A program made the position numbers and the translations under genes. The notes beneath the pieces were generated by a model. It was given only the letters and a program-made list of their open reading frames with translations. It was not told the DNA's origin and ran no database searches. DNA of 64,000 nt from Ascochyta rabiei (taxonomy: Eukaryota > Ascomycota > Dothideomycetes > Pleosporales > Didymellaceae): positions 1,736,001-1,800,000 of the forward strand of contig NC_082410.1 of NCBI RefSeq assembly GCF_004011695.2, in the 5' to 3' direction. This document shows, piece by piece, positions 8,302 through 18,876 of this stretch. Each line of letters begins with the position of its first letter. Position 1 is the first letter of the stretch.

Positions 8302-10542
8302 TCACCCAATCCAAATATACCCATCCGCGCCCGCTTGGCCCGACGACAGGATATCCGCCGGCGGCGGCAGGTTGTGCACGGCGTTGCGCGCGCTCGCATT
8401 CGGCACGTACGGAAACACTATGTTGGGCAGGTTGGGCGCGCGCATGTCTGCCTGCGTGCGAGACGCGACGGTGCTGCTACTACTCGGTGGAGGTGCGCTC
8501 GCCATCGGCGTCGTCATCATTGCCGTCCCTGCAATGCTGTTGGGAGCGCGACTGGCCCCTGCGTGCTCCGCGTGACTGGCCAATCCGTGCTTCAGCGCAC
8601 CCGGGGGAGGGAGAGAGGGTGGCGCGGCTGAGGGCGGGTTCATGTAGCTCCAGTGCGCGGTCGAGGGCAGCTTGAGCGTTGCGAGTGGGTTGATGTGTAG
8701 CCCGTCGCTGGCTGTGAAGGGGTTGTAGAGCATATCGCTGGAGGTGTGGCTGCTGGCCAGGGTGGCTGCTGGTACTGTTGTTGCTGGGATGGCTGACGAC
8801 GAGTTCTCGTCGGCCCACTGTAGGATATTGCGGTTCAATATGATAGGGCTGCGCTCACCGTCGTCGTCGTCAAAGGTGAGGTCCGTCATCAAATCGAACG
8901 TAGGTCGCATGGGGTCGGTCTGTGATGTGGTACCAACCGGCGCGCCAGTTGTGACGGATGGTGCGTTAGGCATCGTGGGAATGGCTGCATGAGCGGTCGA
9001 TTTGTCACTTCTGCGCTGAGCCACCACCTGGCTTGAGATATCAGACGTATTATCTGCCGTTTCTGTGGAACGTGAGGAAGCCTGTAATCTCTGTGCTTTG
9101 GGCTCGCTTGCCCGGTCTTTCAATACGCGCTCCTCCTTGGGTTTCAGCTTGTAGCCAGCTTGGGAGAAGAGCTCAGGATACCGGATGCGAAAGCGGTCGC
9201 GCAGATCTGTTGGATGACGCATGTCGAACCCCAGCTCACAGTCGTTGCGCATCAAGTGCCAGACAGGACCGTATCGTTTGAAGCCTTTCAAGAGGTTCTT
9301 GTCGTCCGTGTCGCTGAATTCGCGGCGTGCTCGACGTTTGCTCTTGAGGAACGGCCCATGGACATCCGTCTTGCTCGTTGCAGCTTGACTGACCGAGTCT
9401 TGAACCTCCGTCTCTTCGGAAGTAGTCCACGGAACTAGCGGGACGGCATGATCTACTATGCTGTCGTTTGAAAATACTGTCCTAGGTTCACTACTTGGTC
9501 CAGAAAGCTCACCGGGTCGTTTGGTCTCAGCTTTCTCGGGTGCTGGCACCTTGACTTTGAGACCTTCGCCAGGGCGGCACACCCGGAATCGGTCTTTTAG
9601 ATCCACTGCGGTTCTCCCCTGGAATTGAAAGTCCGTACAATCAAGGATCTGCTTCCATCTACCGATACCAAACCTGCTGACCCCAGTAAGCAAGTCTTCT
9701 GTCTCTTTTTGTGTCCACCTAGTTCGCTTCCGCGGTGCCTTGACTTGGCTTCGAGCCTGGCTTGAGGTCTGTGTTACTGGTGGATGATTCGCAGGCCCAA
9801 TACCCGGACCCGATCTATGTGATTCTTTTTGTGGGCTATCTGCATGTCTCGCTTGCCTTGTATCATCGCTTTCAGCGTCGTTTGTCTTGTGTGGCGAGAC
9901 TCGAGCTTTGGCCAGTTCCTCAGTACTGCTCGTGGAAAAGGCATTCCCAAGACCAAATCGCTCACCGACATCGCTCACGAGTCCACTTCTGTCGCTGGTG
10001 ATGGGCGGAAACAATCTACTCTTGGGCGGCAGCGGAGGCGGCTGGTGCAGACCCTGTAGCAATGGCGGTATCCTAGGCCGTTTTACAGTCTTCCGTAGAG
10101 CCTGTGGTGGCTTTGGCAACTGTATGAGTGAAGCATCACTCCCAGAGATACCAATAGGGTTGTGAGTCCGGTCCCTTCTTCGTGCATCTGGTGAAATTGA
10201 GGTAGGGCCTAGTCTTGGATCATCATTCCCGATACGAAAGGCTGCATGCTGGGGGGTTTGATGACCACCTGTAGGCTGAAGGACGCGAGACGGACACGTC
10301 GAATCATTCAGTACCCGAGCAAGTGGAGCACTTGAATGCGCCTGTAACGAGGTCTTGATCCTGCTCTCAACATGGTCTTTATGGCTTTGAGAATCACGAT
10401 TTAGACGTGCGTCATTAACGCTAGTTCCGGGCTCAGTATAGCGAGTAGCAACGGACGACGATGTGGTTGTCAGCACAGAAGGATCAAGGGTGACTCTTTT
10501 GTAAGGCGACTGATCTAGCAACGTCGTTATCCGAGGCTCCAT
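8302..10542 (-). CDS. double-Myb telobox protein, Tay1/Teb1-like
   Basis: Single exon, 746 aa, ATG at 10542. Two Myb/SANT-like domains are visible. The first, about residues 268-320, is RKRTRWTQKETEDLL, GIGRWKQIL, then the telobox-like VDLKDRFR. The second, about residues 400-458, is RREFSDTDDKNLLKGF, YGPVWHLM, then TDLRDRFRIRYPE. The 'V/T-D-L-(K/R)-D-(R)-(F/W)-R' third helix is the signature of telomeric repeat-binding Myb proteins. A tandem pair matches Ustilago/Yarrowia Tay1 and S. pombe Teb1, which bind TTAGGG-like DNA and can also act as promoter-binding factors. Residues about 90-265 and the C-terminal third are proline/serine-rich and probably disordered. Likely nuclear. It is tail-to-tail with the annexin gene (257 bp). 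Binding specificity is inferred from the family only. Confidence 0.8.
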   Translation of the reverse strand: MEPRITTLLDQSPYKRVTLDPSVLTTTSSSVATRYTEPGTSVNDARLNRDSQSHKDHVESRIKTSLQAHSSAPLARVLNDSTCPSRVLQPTGGHQTPQHAAFRIGNDDPRLGPTSISPDARRRDRTHNPIGISGSDASLIQLPKPPQALRKTVKRPRIPPLLQGLHQPPPLPPKSRLFPPITSDRSGLVSDVGERFGLGNAFSTSSTEELAKARVSPHKTNDAESDDTRQARHADSPQKESHRSGPGIGPANHPPVTQTSSQARSQVKAPRKRTRWTQKETEDLLTGVSRFGIGRWKQILDCTDFQFQGRTAVDLKDRFRVCRPGEGLKVKVPAPEKAETKRPGELSGPSSEPRTVFSNDSIVDHAVPLVPWTTSEETEVQDSVSQAATSKTDVHGPFLKSKRRARREFSDTDDKNLLKGFKRYGPVWHLMRNDCELGFDMRHPTDLRDRFRIRYPELFSQAGYKLKPKEERVLKDRASEPKAQRLQASSRSTETADNTSDISSQVVAQRRSDKSTAHAAIPTMPNAPSVTTGAPVGTTSQTDPMRPTFDLMTDLTFDDDDGERSPIILNRNILQWADENSSSAIPATTVPAATLASSHTSSDMLYNPFTASDGLHINPLATLKLPSTAHWSYMNPPSAAPPSLPPPGALKHGLASHAEHAGASRAPNSIAGTAMMTTPMASAPPPSSSSTVASRTQADMRAPNLPNIVFPYVPNASARNAVHNLPPPADILSSGQAGADGYIWIG

Positions 10543-11266
10543 CAGGGCAGGAGTGAGGTGTTGTTTGGGAGTTGGCTGTGATAGGAGCTAGGCGGAAGCG
10601 AAGCTAGCGCCTTTCTTGTCCAATCACTTTTAACTGCGCCAAAGCCTTCTCCCGAACGCAGTGTCTTTCGAATCTGTGGTGTATTGCACTATTTATTGAG
10701 GGGGCTTGCAGCTCCGATACACAAACTAGTTCAAGGTCTTGATTATGCTAGCACGCCACATGTCCAAATCCTGGTGTCCCCACCAGAGCCCTGGCTGTCT
10801 AGTGGAGATTGTGACTGGTCTAGACACCCGCTACATTCAACGCAGGGCTTGATTGATCGTAGCTGTCGAGATTCCTGACACGGCGCCGAATCCTCTTCTA
10901 CCTGTAAGTGTTTGTCAGATTGTACGTGAGCACGTCTGTATACACCATATCTGTCCATAGTAGCCGCCATCAACTCCAATTCAGCCCGTCATTCAGAACC
11001 AATACGGCTCGAACCGGCGTCTTAAGACTCGGAGAATTCAAATACGCCAAGAGCTATATTGACACTTCTTCCGCTTGAGACTCGGAAAAACAAGCTGGGC
11101 ATCCTTCGTGCTTTTAGTATTCAGGGATGCTGCATCAGCGCTAATGAGTTAGGCCTGCAGAGCGCTATGCCGCAGTGAGATATGAGCCGGTGGACTACAA
11201 ATATTTGAGCTGCCGTCCTGTACGACGAATTAGCCATCATATCCTAGTTCTTCTGTACCGATCGCA
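10543..11266. promoter_or_regulatory. divergent promoter region (Tay1-like / tyrosinase)
   Basis: 724 bp, no supported ORF. More AT-rich toward the tyrosinase start. No clear TATA box or conserved motif found. Confidence 0.4.
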
Positions 11267-12575
11267 ATGTTGGTTCCCTTCGTCCAAGTTCTGGCTCTGG
11301 CTGCCACAGTCCAGTCAGCTGTCACGAAGCCTCAAGATGCTGTCAAAGATCTTCAGCACCAAGCGATTACCGCGCTCAAGAAAGTCAAAGTGAACGGGAC
11401 TGAAGAATGCTCTGTGTCTAACGCTGCTGTCCGAAAAGACTGGTAAGTGCTTTCTGTTCGCCAAATGTAATGTAGTGCTTAGTTAGAGACTCATGCACGA
11501 AATAGGGACACGATGTCAGGCAGGGAGCGCAAAGCATACACGACTGCCGTGCAATGCATGCTCAATTCCCCTTCCAAGTCTGATGCATCGTTGGTTCCAG
11601 GTGCGCGCAACAGATACGACGACTTCGTCGCGCAACACATCAACCAGACTTTGTCAATCCACGGCACTGGAAACTTTTTGACTTGGGTGAGTACCTGCAT
11701 ATAAGCCTGGCTCGGGGGACCCTAACGTCCTACAGCATAGGCTCTTCGTCTACTCCTATGAGAAAGCATTGAGAGAAGAATGTTCATACAAGGGCTACCA
11801 GCCGTACTGGAACTGGTTCTCCTACCAGGATGACTTGAAAAGGTCCCCAGTCTTCGACGGCTCCACAACAAGTATGAGCGGCGACGGTTCCTACGTCTCT
11901 CACAACGGTAGCGTAGGCGGCGCCGGCACCATCTTCCTTCCTTCAGGAGAAGGAGGTGGCTGTCTGCAGAGCGGTCCATTCAAAGGCATGATTGCCAACC
12001 TCGGGCCTGTGTCCCCTACAATGCGGGGCCAAACGAAGGTCAATGGAAGTCTGTCATACAACCCTCGCTGCCTGAAGCGCGATTTGACTACATTCGCATC
12101 AGCGAAATGGCTCACGGTGGAGAACCTTCTGAACCTGACTGCCGGCGACGCATCGGAGAACGTCAAGCTGTTCCAAGATGAGTATGCCGAACTCGATTCT
12201 CAACTTTCCCAACGATTGGATTCTAACACTGTATCTAGGCTTCAAGGTCGATTCAAAGACGGCTTTCTCGGTCTGCATGCCGCTGGCCACTTCAGCATCG
12301 GCGGCGACGCCGGAGACGTCTTCTCTTCACCCGTCGATCCAGTCTTCTTTCTACACCATGCAATGCTGGACAGGGTTTACTGGATCTGGCAAGCTTTGCA
12401 CAAAGAGCAGGCAAACACGGTCGCTGGCACACTTACGCTGAACAACAATCCACCAAGTCGCAACACTACTTTGGAGGACCTTATTCAGACAAACTATCTC
12501 GGTGTCGAAGCTACGACGATTGGTGATTCGCTTGATACATTGGGGAATAAGCCGTTGTGTTACATCTACAAGTAG
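11267..12575 (+). CDS. secreted tyrosinase/polyphenol oxidase-like protein
   Basis: Four exons: 11267-11442, 11506-11686, 11736-12181, 12239-12575, giving 379 aa. It begins with a signal-peptide-like stretch (MLVPFVQVLALAATVQSA). Type-3 copper ligands are complete. CuA has His103, His111 and His120, the last just after the second intron in FLTW/HRLFVYSYE. CuB has His281 and His285 (GLHAAGHF) plus His308 (DPVFFLHHAMLDRVYWIW). The third intron (57 nt) contains no in-frame stop and could be misread as coding; removing it restores the family-like FQDELQGRFKDGFLGLH. Family members hydroxylate monophenols and oxidise diphenols, leading to melanin-like polymers. There is no long C-terminal lid domain, so this is the short secreted class. 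It faces phytoene desaturase tail-to-tail with 146 bp between stops. Confidence 0.9.
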
Positions 12576-12721
12576 AGGGGGATAGGGCTGGAGAGGCGAG
12601 TACGACGAAACGATCAAAGTATCTCAAAAACTCATGCTTCAGAACTATGAGAGATGTATTATAGCAGTAATATTAACTCCTCTTCCTTTCGCAATCTAAA
12701 CATCTATAATTCGATATGGTC

Positions 12722-14541
12722 TCAAGACAGCACACTCAGCCCTTGGCTGGTCCCACTCCACAGCCAGATAGCAATCAGCATAAGCAGAGCCGGCACCCAC
12801 CACTGCAACCAGATCGAGTACGCCGTCCTGCTCTGCACGTCCAAATGGCTCTTCAGCGGAACACCCCATTTCTGCATGACTCTGTACTCCTCCTTCATCA
12901 CGGCCTTCTCCCCCTGATCCATGCTCTTTGGCGCCATCCTCAACTTGGCCAACACCTCGTCACTGACCAGCTTCGCACCCGCAAGCACGATCGGCACGCC
13001 TGTTCCTGGATGCGCGCTCGCGCCTACAAAGTATAGGTCCTCGATGGAAGCGTGCTTTGTCTTTGGGCGGAAAGCAAGAACGTTGAAGAAGGAGTGCGAG
13101 AGGCCTAGGATTGCGCCGCGATCGAGATTGAATGTGGATTTCCAGGTCACGGGCGTGTTGATGACTTCGTCGACGATGTGGGAGCGGATGTCGATGTTCA
13201 GGCGGGCTTCGATGGTCTTGAGGATCGTGTCGCGCGCCATCTGCACCATCGAATTGAAGTCTTGCGTCCTCCCTGCATTGTCCTTGGAGCCTTTGTGTAA
13301 GTCTGAACCATAGTCTTCGAGGTGGCCTACAGGGACGAGAACGACAAGAGAGTCGCATCCCTTGGGTGCTGCGGAGGGATCGACGCGCGAGGGTACGTTG
13401 ACATAGAAGCTCGGTTGGTCGGGGATAAGGTGCTTCTTGAAGATGCTGTCAAAGGACTCTTTGTAGTCTTCGGCAAGGAAGATGTTGTGTGCGGAGAGTT
13501 CGGTGAATTGTCTGTCGAGTGCCCAGTAGAAGGATATGCTTGAACACGAGGCTTTGCGCCCTTGGAGGGATTTGGCATAGCTGGAAGATGGGAGGAGTTC
13601 GTTGTAAGCGTATGTCAAATCAGCGTTGCAAACAACCAGGTCTGCGGTGAGAGGCGGCCTGCCGTCCTGGAATGTTACTCCCGTTGCCCGTTTCCCGTCG
13701 TCGGAAAGCTGTATCCCTGAGACAGGGCTGTTGAACATGTATTCAACACCGTTACGCTCACCAATATTGACCAGAGCTTCGATGACCTTGTGGAATCCAC
13801 CGAGAGGGTACCAGATCCCCTCAGCAAGTTCCGTGTACTGCAACAAACTGTATGTTCCAGGAGCGTCAAATGGGCTCATACCCATGTACATACTTGCAAA
13901 TGTGAATACTCTCCGTAGTCTCTCGGTGCGGAAATAGACACTGGCTCGGGTGTAGATGCTCTCAAAGGGATGCAGAGCAATCAAGTGGCGCAAGAAACTC
14001 GGGCGGACCATGCTGAACAGCGAGTAGAAATTCCTCTTGAGCACATGGATGACAGACAATTCGTAGTGACGGTGGGACTCCTGCAGGAAACCAAGATAGC
14101 GTTCGAAACCATCTTTACCCTCGAATCGCTCGATTTCCTCTTTCATGACCGCAACATCAGTCGATAGCTTGAAATTTGTGCCATCGTGGAAGTGGACGTT
14201 GTAGTTGGGATTGCATTTGACCAGATGAACGCCCTCATCCTCGAGCGAAGTCCCGAGGTCCTGGAACGTCTCTTTGAATAACTCGGGGAGTAGGAGTAAA
14301 CTGGGTCCTTGATCAAATCTCTGTCAACCTGTCAGTCTCAAGCGCAAAGTGCTACGTCCTTGAAATGGCATACGTAGCCGTCGCGATGTATCAGACTGCA
14401 TCGCCCACCAGAGAAGTCATTCTTCTCAACAAGCGTGACTTTACATCCCGCCGCGGCGAGGCGCGCAGCCGCCGCAACACCACCAGCACCGGCACCGACA
14501 ACAATTACACTGGGGCGCGCGTCGAACTCTTGTTTTCCCAT
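12722..14541 (-). CDS. al-1: phytoene desaturase
   Basis: Two exons (14374-14541 and 12722-14320), intron 53 nt, 588 aa (AL-1 is about 595). Exon 1 carries the FAD/NAD(P) dinucleotide-binding motif SVIVVGAGAGGVAAAARLA (from residue 11) and ends GGRCSLIHRDGY. The junction continues RFDQGPSLLLLPELFKETF, the conserved CrtI-type block. Near the C-terminus is the bacterial-type phytoene dehydrogenase block LYFVGASAHPGTGVPIVLAG, then a hydrophobic tail (WVPALLMLIAIWLW) typical of the fungal enzymes. It introduces successive double bonds into phytoene, giving lycopene or 3,4-didehydrolycopene, upstream of torulene and neurosporaxanthin. Homologues are al-1, carB and crtI. It works with the phytoene synthase at 654-2556, from which it is separated by five other genes. 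Confidence 0.95.
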
Positions 14542-15481
14542 ATCGAAGAATTTGAATTGGCGATCTCAGGGCCAGGAACAACGGCGTGGTAAGAACGCGT
14601 CTTTACGCGGTCGTCGAAGTGGCGCAGGCGTCCGAATTCACCAAGTCATGACGTTGTGACAAGTGAATCAGTAGCGAGTGGAGCCCCGAAAGAGCCGCAG
14701 CCACGCGATAGCACTCCTTCAAGCCATCGCAACTGCCGATAGCATGTGATCAAGGACAGTTTTGCGACTACGAATTGTGTTGAAACTGTAATGTGCTGAA
14801 TGTCTGTCTGAGCCCGCATCGACCTACGCTTGCTGCCGAGTTATCCAATCGGCTTCTGCCGAGCATTGATGTGCATCACTCTTCTTGAATAGGCGCTGTG
14901 ATAGACAGCCCATCTGCTTGGCCACAACACTACAGGGAGTGAGTGTTGCATGTTTTTCTCTGCTGTTCTCTATACGTCGTACGATATCCGCTATTGGGGT
15001 GCTCTGAAGGGTGCAAATGAAAGCAGCAACTGACCTAGACACAATAATTGTATTCAGAACTACGACTCAAAAATCAACTTTCATACCCGGAATGAGCTTT
15101 GTAAGTGACAAGGTGGATAATACATAAGATAGTGCTATGGATCAGCAGACACTAGTAAAGACAGACTAGCATTACATTGGCAACACAGTTAGGTGAGATT
15201 TGGTGTAATCTACTCGGTAAATTCACTTTACATCGCCTACCTATCGTCTCACAAAACTTAGGCCGAGCATCCGAATTGACACCAGAGGTGGCCAGACATG
15301 TTGAGCAATGACGCTTGCGCTACGCTGACGACGGTAGCTCTCGGGCCTCACCTCATAGCAACGTCACTCGTCAAATGGGTAAACTTACAAATGCGGAAGC
15401 TGCAGGTTGAAAGTCTCAACACCACCCTGCAAATACCAACCACATCTTCGATCATACCAAATAAACGAAACTACGCCCACA
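14542..15481. promoter_or_regulatory. divergent intergenic region (phytoene desaturase / epimerase-like gene)
   Basis: 940 bp, no supported ORF. Should contain the phytoene desaturase promoter (right of 14541) and the promoter of the downstream SDR gene. AT-rich around 15050-15260. Confidence 0.4.
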
Positions 15482-16453
15482 ATGAAGATCGCTATCACAG
15501 GAGCCCGAGGCACCGTTGGACAAGAGGTAGTCAAGCTATGTGCCAAAGCAGGTTACTCTACAGTCCAGGTGAACCGTACCGATGAGCAGAACGACGGTTT
15601 TGAGAACACCGAGATGCGCACAGCGGACGCAGCGTCTGACTATGATGCGACGGTAAAAGCATTCAAAGGCTGCGATGCAGTCATCCACCTTGCAGCCATC
15701 CCCAACCCCGTCGACAAGGCCGACCACACGGTATGACGCTCAGCAGTGCAATAACCCAAAACCAAGTATGTATTGACAATGAGGTGTAGGTGCACTCCAA
15801 CAACGTCAACAGCGCGTTCAACGGCTTCCGTGCATGCGGCGAGCTCGGCATAAAGAAGATTTGCTACGCATCCAGCGTCAACGCAATCGGTCTCGCGTAT
15901 GCCAACCAGCCGCTCAAGTTCAAGTACTTCCCTATCGATGAGGACTACCCCGTTAACCCTACGGATTCGTACGCGCTGGCGAAGCACGAGGCGGAGGTCC
16001 AGGCCAAGGCATTCGTAAATTGGTTCCCAGGCACGAAGATTGCGTTGATGCGCATCCACGAGGTGGCACCGAAGAAAGACGTCAAGGACGAGCACGCCGA
16101 GAACTGGCAGGAGGCTGCTGTTGGTATGTACCCTTCTCCCTGTCTATTCTGTTCCGTCTTTGCTTGTGCTCTGTATGCTGATGACATGTTTAGGCCAGCT
16201 ATGGGGGTGGGTGCACCCACAAGCTACGGCGCGCGCCTGTCTCGCCGCACTTGAAAAAGCAGACAACTACGAGGGCGCGCAGATCTTCAACGTCGTTGCG
16301 CCTGACACAACACAGAAGACGCCGTCCAAGGAGCTGGCCAAGAAGCACTACCCTGACGCGGAGATAAGACAGGGCCTGGAGGGCAACAGTGCGTTCTGGA
16401 CGACGGATAAAGCGAAGAAGATTCTCGGCTGGGAGCACACCGAGAAGCAGTGA
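15482..16453 (+). CDS. NAD(P)-dependent epimerase/dehydratase (extended SDR)
   Basis: Exons 15482-15730, 15790-16123 and 16194-16453, giving 280 aa. The N-terminus MKIAITGARGTVGQE holds the glycine-rich TGxxGxxG NAD(P) loop (Thr6-Gly13). HLAAIPNP follows, then the catalytic Tyr144xxxLys148 pair in DSYALAKHEAE, preceded by CYASSVNA with the active-site serine region. The sugar-binding C-terminal lobe is short, giving a compact family member like the 'NAD-dependent epimerase/dehydratase' proteins common in Pezizomycotina. The substrate cannot be told from sequence. The start is ATG 15482 because upstream in-frame residues lack the dinucleotide fold context. It lies beside phytoene desaturase but shows no specific link to carotenoids. 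Confidence 0.88.
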
Positions 16454-16880
16454 ATGGACGTTGGGTGGTGATGGATGCTGGACATTGACCTTGCCATGCT
16501 CGTGATGCAAAACAATCAAGACTTCCAAGTAACATGAATAATGAAAACAAATGTTGAACGAATAACTGCAGTGATTTCAAGAACGAATAATCAGTGATTT
16601 CAAGAACGAGCAACTGCAATGAATTCAAGCATATGCTTGAGGAGAAGATGTGCTGTATCTTAATTCCAGGACATCACTAGATGCAGCGTGTTCGAAGTGT
16701 AGTTGTGCAAGCATCAGCATGATGGTCCATGTGGAGAGTCTATTGTCACTCTACGGTCTACAAACAGCGACTCACACCTGCCTCAAGCTAGGATGTAGGA
16801 GCCGTGTCACCAAACTCAAAAGTCTATATTAGCGCCGTCCGCCATGCGGGATTCAAGCAATGCAAAACAGGGAGTGCGCT
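16454..16880. other. convergent 3' region with a short tandem repeat
   Basis: 427 bp between the SDR and peroxiredoxin stop codons. Contains two copies of an 18-nt unit (cagtgatttcaagaacga) and a third partial copy at about 16566-16630. No ORF supported. Confidence 0.6.
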
Positions 16881-17612
16881 CTAGTGGGTGCCGTTGGGGA
16901 CCTTTGCGTCCGACATCTTCTCGTCCGAGTTCTTGCCGTGGTACTCCTTGATGCCCTCGGGAGTGGCCTTGATGGTGTCCATGCCCGGGTTCCAGTTGGC
17001 GGGGCAGACCTCGCCGTACTTGTCTGTGAACTGGAAGGCGTCGATGAGACGCAGGGCCTCGTCGACGCTGCGGCCGACGGGGAGGTCGTTGATGGTGATC
17101 TGGCGCAGGACGCCGTTGGGGTCGATGAGGAACAGGCCGCGCAGCGCAATGCCCTCCTCTTCGATCAGCACGCCGTAGTCCTTGCTGATGGCGTGGTTCT
17201 TGTCGCTCAGCAGCGGGATGTTGACCTTGCCCAGGCCGCCGTCCTTCTTGGATGCGCTGGTCCATGCGAGCAGCGAGTACTCCGAGTCGGTGGATGCGAA
17301 GACCACGCGGGCGCCGCGGGCTTCAAAGTCGGAGGCACGGTCGCTGAAGGCGAGGATCTCGGTCGGGCACACAAAAGTCCAGGCCATGGGGATAAAGCCC
17401 AGGATAAGCCATTGCTTGTTGGCTGTGTACTGGTTGAGGCTGATATCTGCGGGGTGTCAGTGCTGGTCTTGCGTGTGGCATTGGAAGCTGCGAAAGCTAA
17501 ACACGAGAATGGTAGACGAACCCTCGAAGGTGCCGTCAACAACGGCGGTGCCAGAGAAGGCGGGCGCAGGCCTCTGCACGCGGGCCTTGGGTGTGTAGGC
17601 GGGGAAAGACAT
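16881..17612 (-). CDS. typical 2-Cys peroxiredoxin (Tsa1/AhpC family)
   Basis: Two exons (17522-17612 and 16881-17446), intron 75 nt, 218 aa. The peroxidatic cysteine is Cys57 in TFVCPTE and the resolving cysteine is Cys178 in EVCPANW. The GGLG motif (residues about 100-103) of hyperoxidation-sensitive eukaryotic Prx is present. The C-terminal YF motif is not: the matching position reads EYHGKN (Tyr199-His200), followed by a polar tail of about 18 residues. The enzyme reduces H2O2 and organic peroxides using thioredoxin, as a head-to-tail dimer/decamer. No mitochondrial targeting sequence is seen, so a cytosolic location is inferred. Start ATG 17612 gives [17 protein letters not shown], the usual short leader before the AxxF block. 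Confidence 0.93.
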
Positions 17613-18876
17613 GGCTGTGGCTGGAGCTCGAGTAGCGCAACGGAGTCGGAGGTCCGATGTCAGAAACGGTCGGTTGGTAGGCCTAGTTGTTTACTGTGGC
17701 TGGCGCAGCTTCGGTAGGAAGCGATTGAAGGTTCTTAGGTTGTAGAAGAAAATAGACAAAAGACTGCAAGAGCAGGTATTAGCAGATAAGTTGCGACAAG
17801 ATGTCCGAAAGCGCGTCCGAGTTAAGCCTAGGGCGTATATAGGTGTCGGTCGTCAGTGTGGCGGACTCGGAGCAGTGAACTTAAACAGCAACCTTAAGTG
17901 CAGGAGGGAACCCGGTGGAAAGAACCAGCCGTTTGATAAAGGCTTTTACTGGTCCTGTCAGACCACGAGCATGTGCAGCGGCCCGTTACAAAACTTCCGT
18001 CATCGGCGACTTCGGCATCATGGTCGAGGCAAGCCTGCTTACACAGTGCTCATGTCGCAATGCTGTGTCCACTTATCTGCCCTTAGTCGCAGACCGCATT
18101 GTGCTGAAGCGGGCATCTGATAGCGACATGACCCACATACCATGCCACTGCGGCTCTGCTGCAGCACGACAAGCCAACACGGAACACGGCCTACTAGGTA
18201 TAGTGTTGCGCCCTGTCTTGTCCGAATCCTTGCAAGCCCGCGGTACCGGTACCTGCACCCAGTCGCGGCAGGGTGGCTTGATGAAAAGCGCCGTCGCCTC
18301 GCCTATCAGTCACGAGGCTTCGCGCAATGTACGTGCGAGTGGACGCGACACACCAAAAGAGCGCGCGAGTGTGGGCATATCTCCTATCAGATGCCTGTCT
18401 GCTACCGGCACGTCTCGCCGGTTCTTCCCACGCTTGCATCGACTCCATCAGGCGTGGGAATGCACATGTGGAGCGGCACTGCTGCTGTGGACTCGTGGTT
18501 TGATGCGAGTGGCCAGTTCCTCGGCATCCCGAGTCATGAGAATCCTTACAAAGGTGCTCATGTTCTCGTCCGGGGCATTTACAAAGCCTCGTGTGCTGAT
18601 TGCGCGTTGACCGGTTTTCCTGGTTTGCTACGGATGGAAGCACATGGGCTTCTACTGCACTGGGTCACGCCCTGCTCGTCGTCCAGCACCGATCGATGGC
18701 GGACTCGAGCACCTCACTAGCTTGAGAATCATTGCGCAATCTGTGTCACAAGTATACGCCTAATGCAGTGCTGTCTCATGGAGTCCGGGTGGAGTACATG
18801 CATTGTCCATTTGAGACCTGGGTATCGTAAACACCGCCGAACGCCTGCTCGTGAAACCGAGGAAACCTAATCTGGA
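17613..18876. other. intergenic region upstream of the peroxiredoxin gene
   Basis: 1.26 kb between the peroxiredoxin start and the 3' end of the CENP-O-like gene. Open frames up to about 230 codons exist on the plus strand, but their composition is not protein-like and they share no motif I know. Presumed peroxiredoxin promoter plus spacer. Confidence 0.4.

Noticed and set aside
17915..18610. 231-codon open frame upstream of the peroxiredoxin gene
   Set aside because: Composition is not protein-like, it overlaps several equally long frames, and no domain is recognisable.
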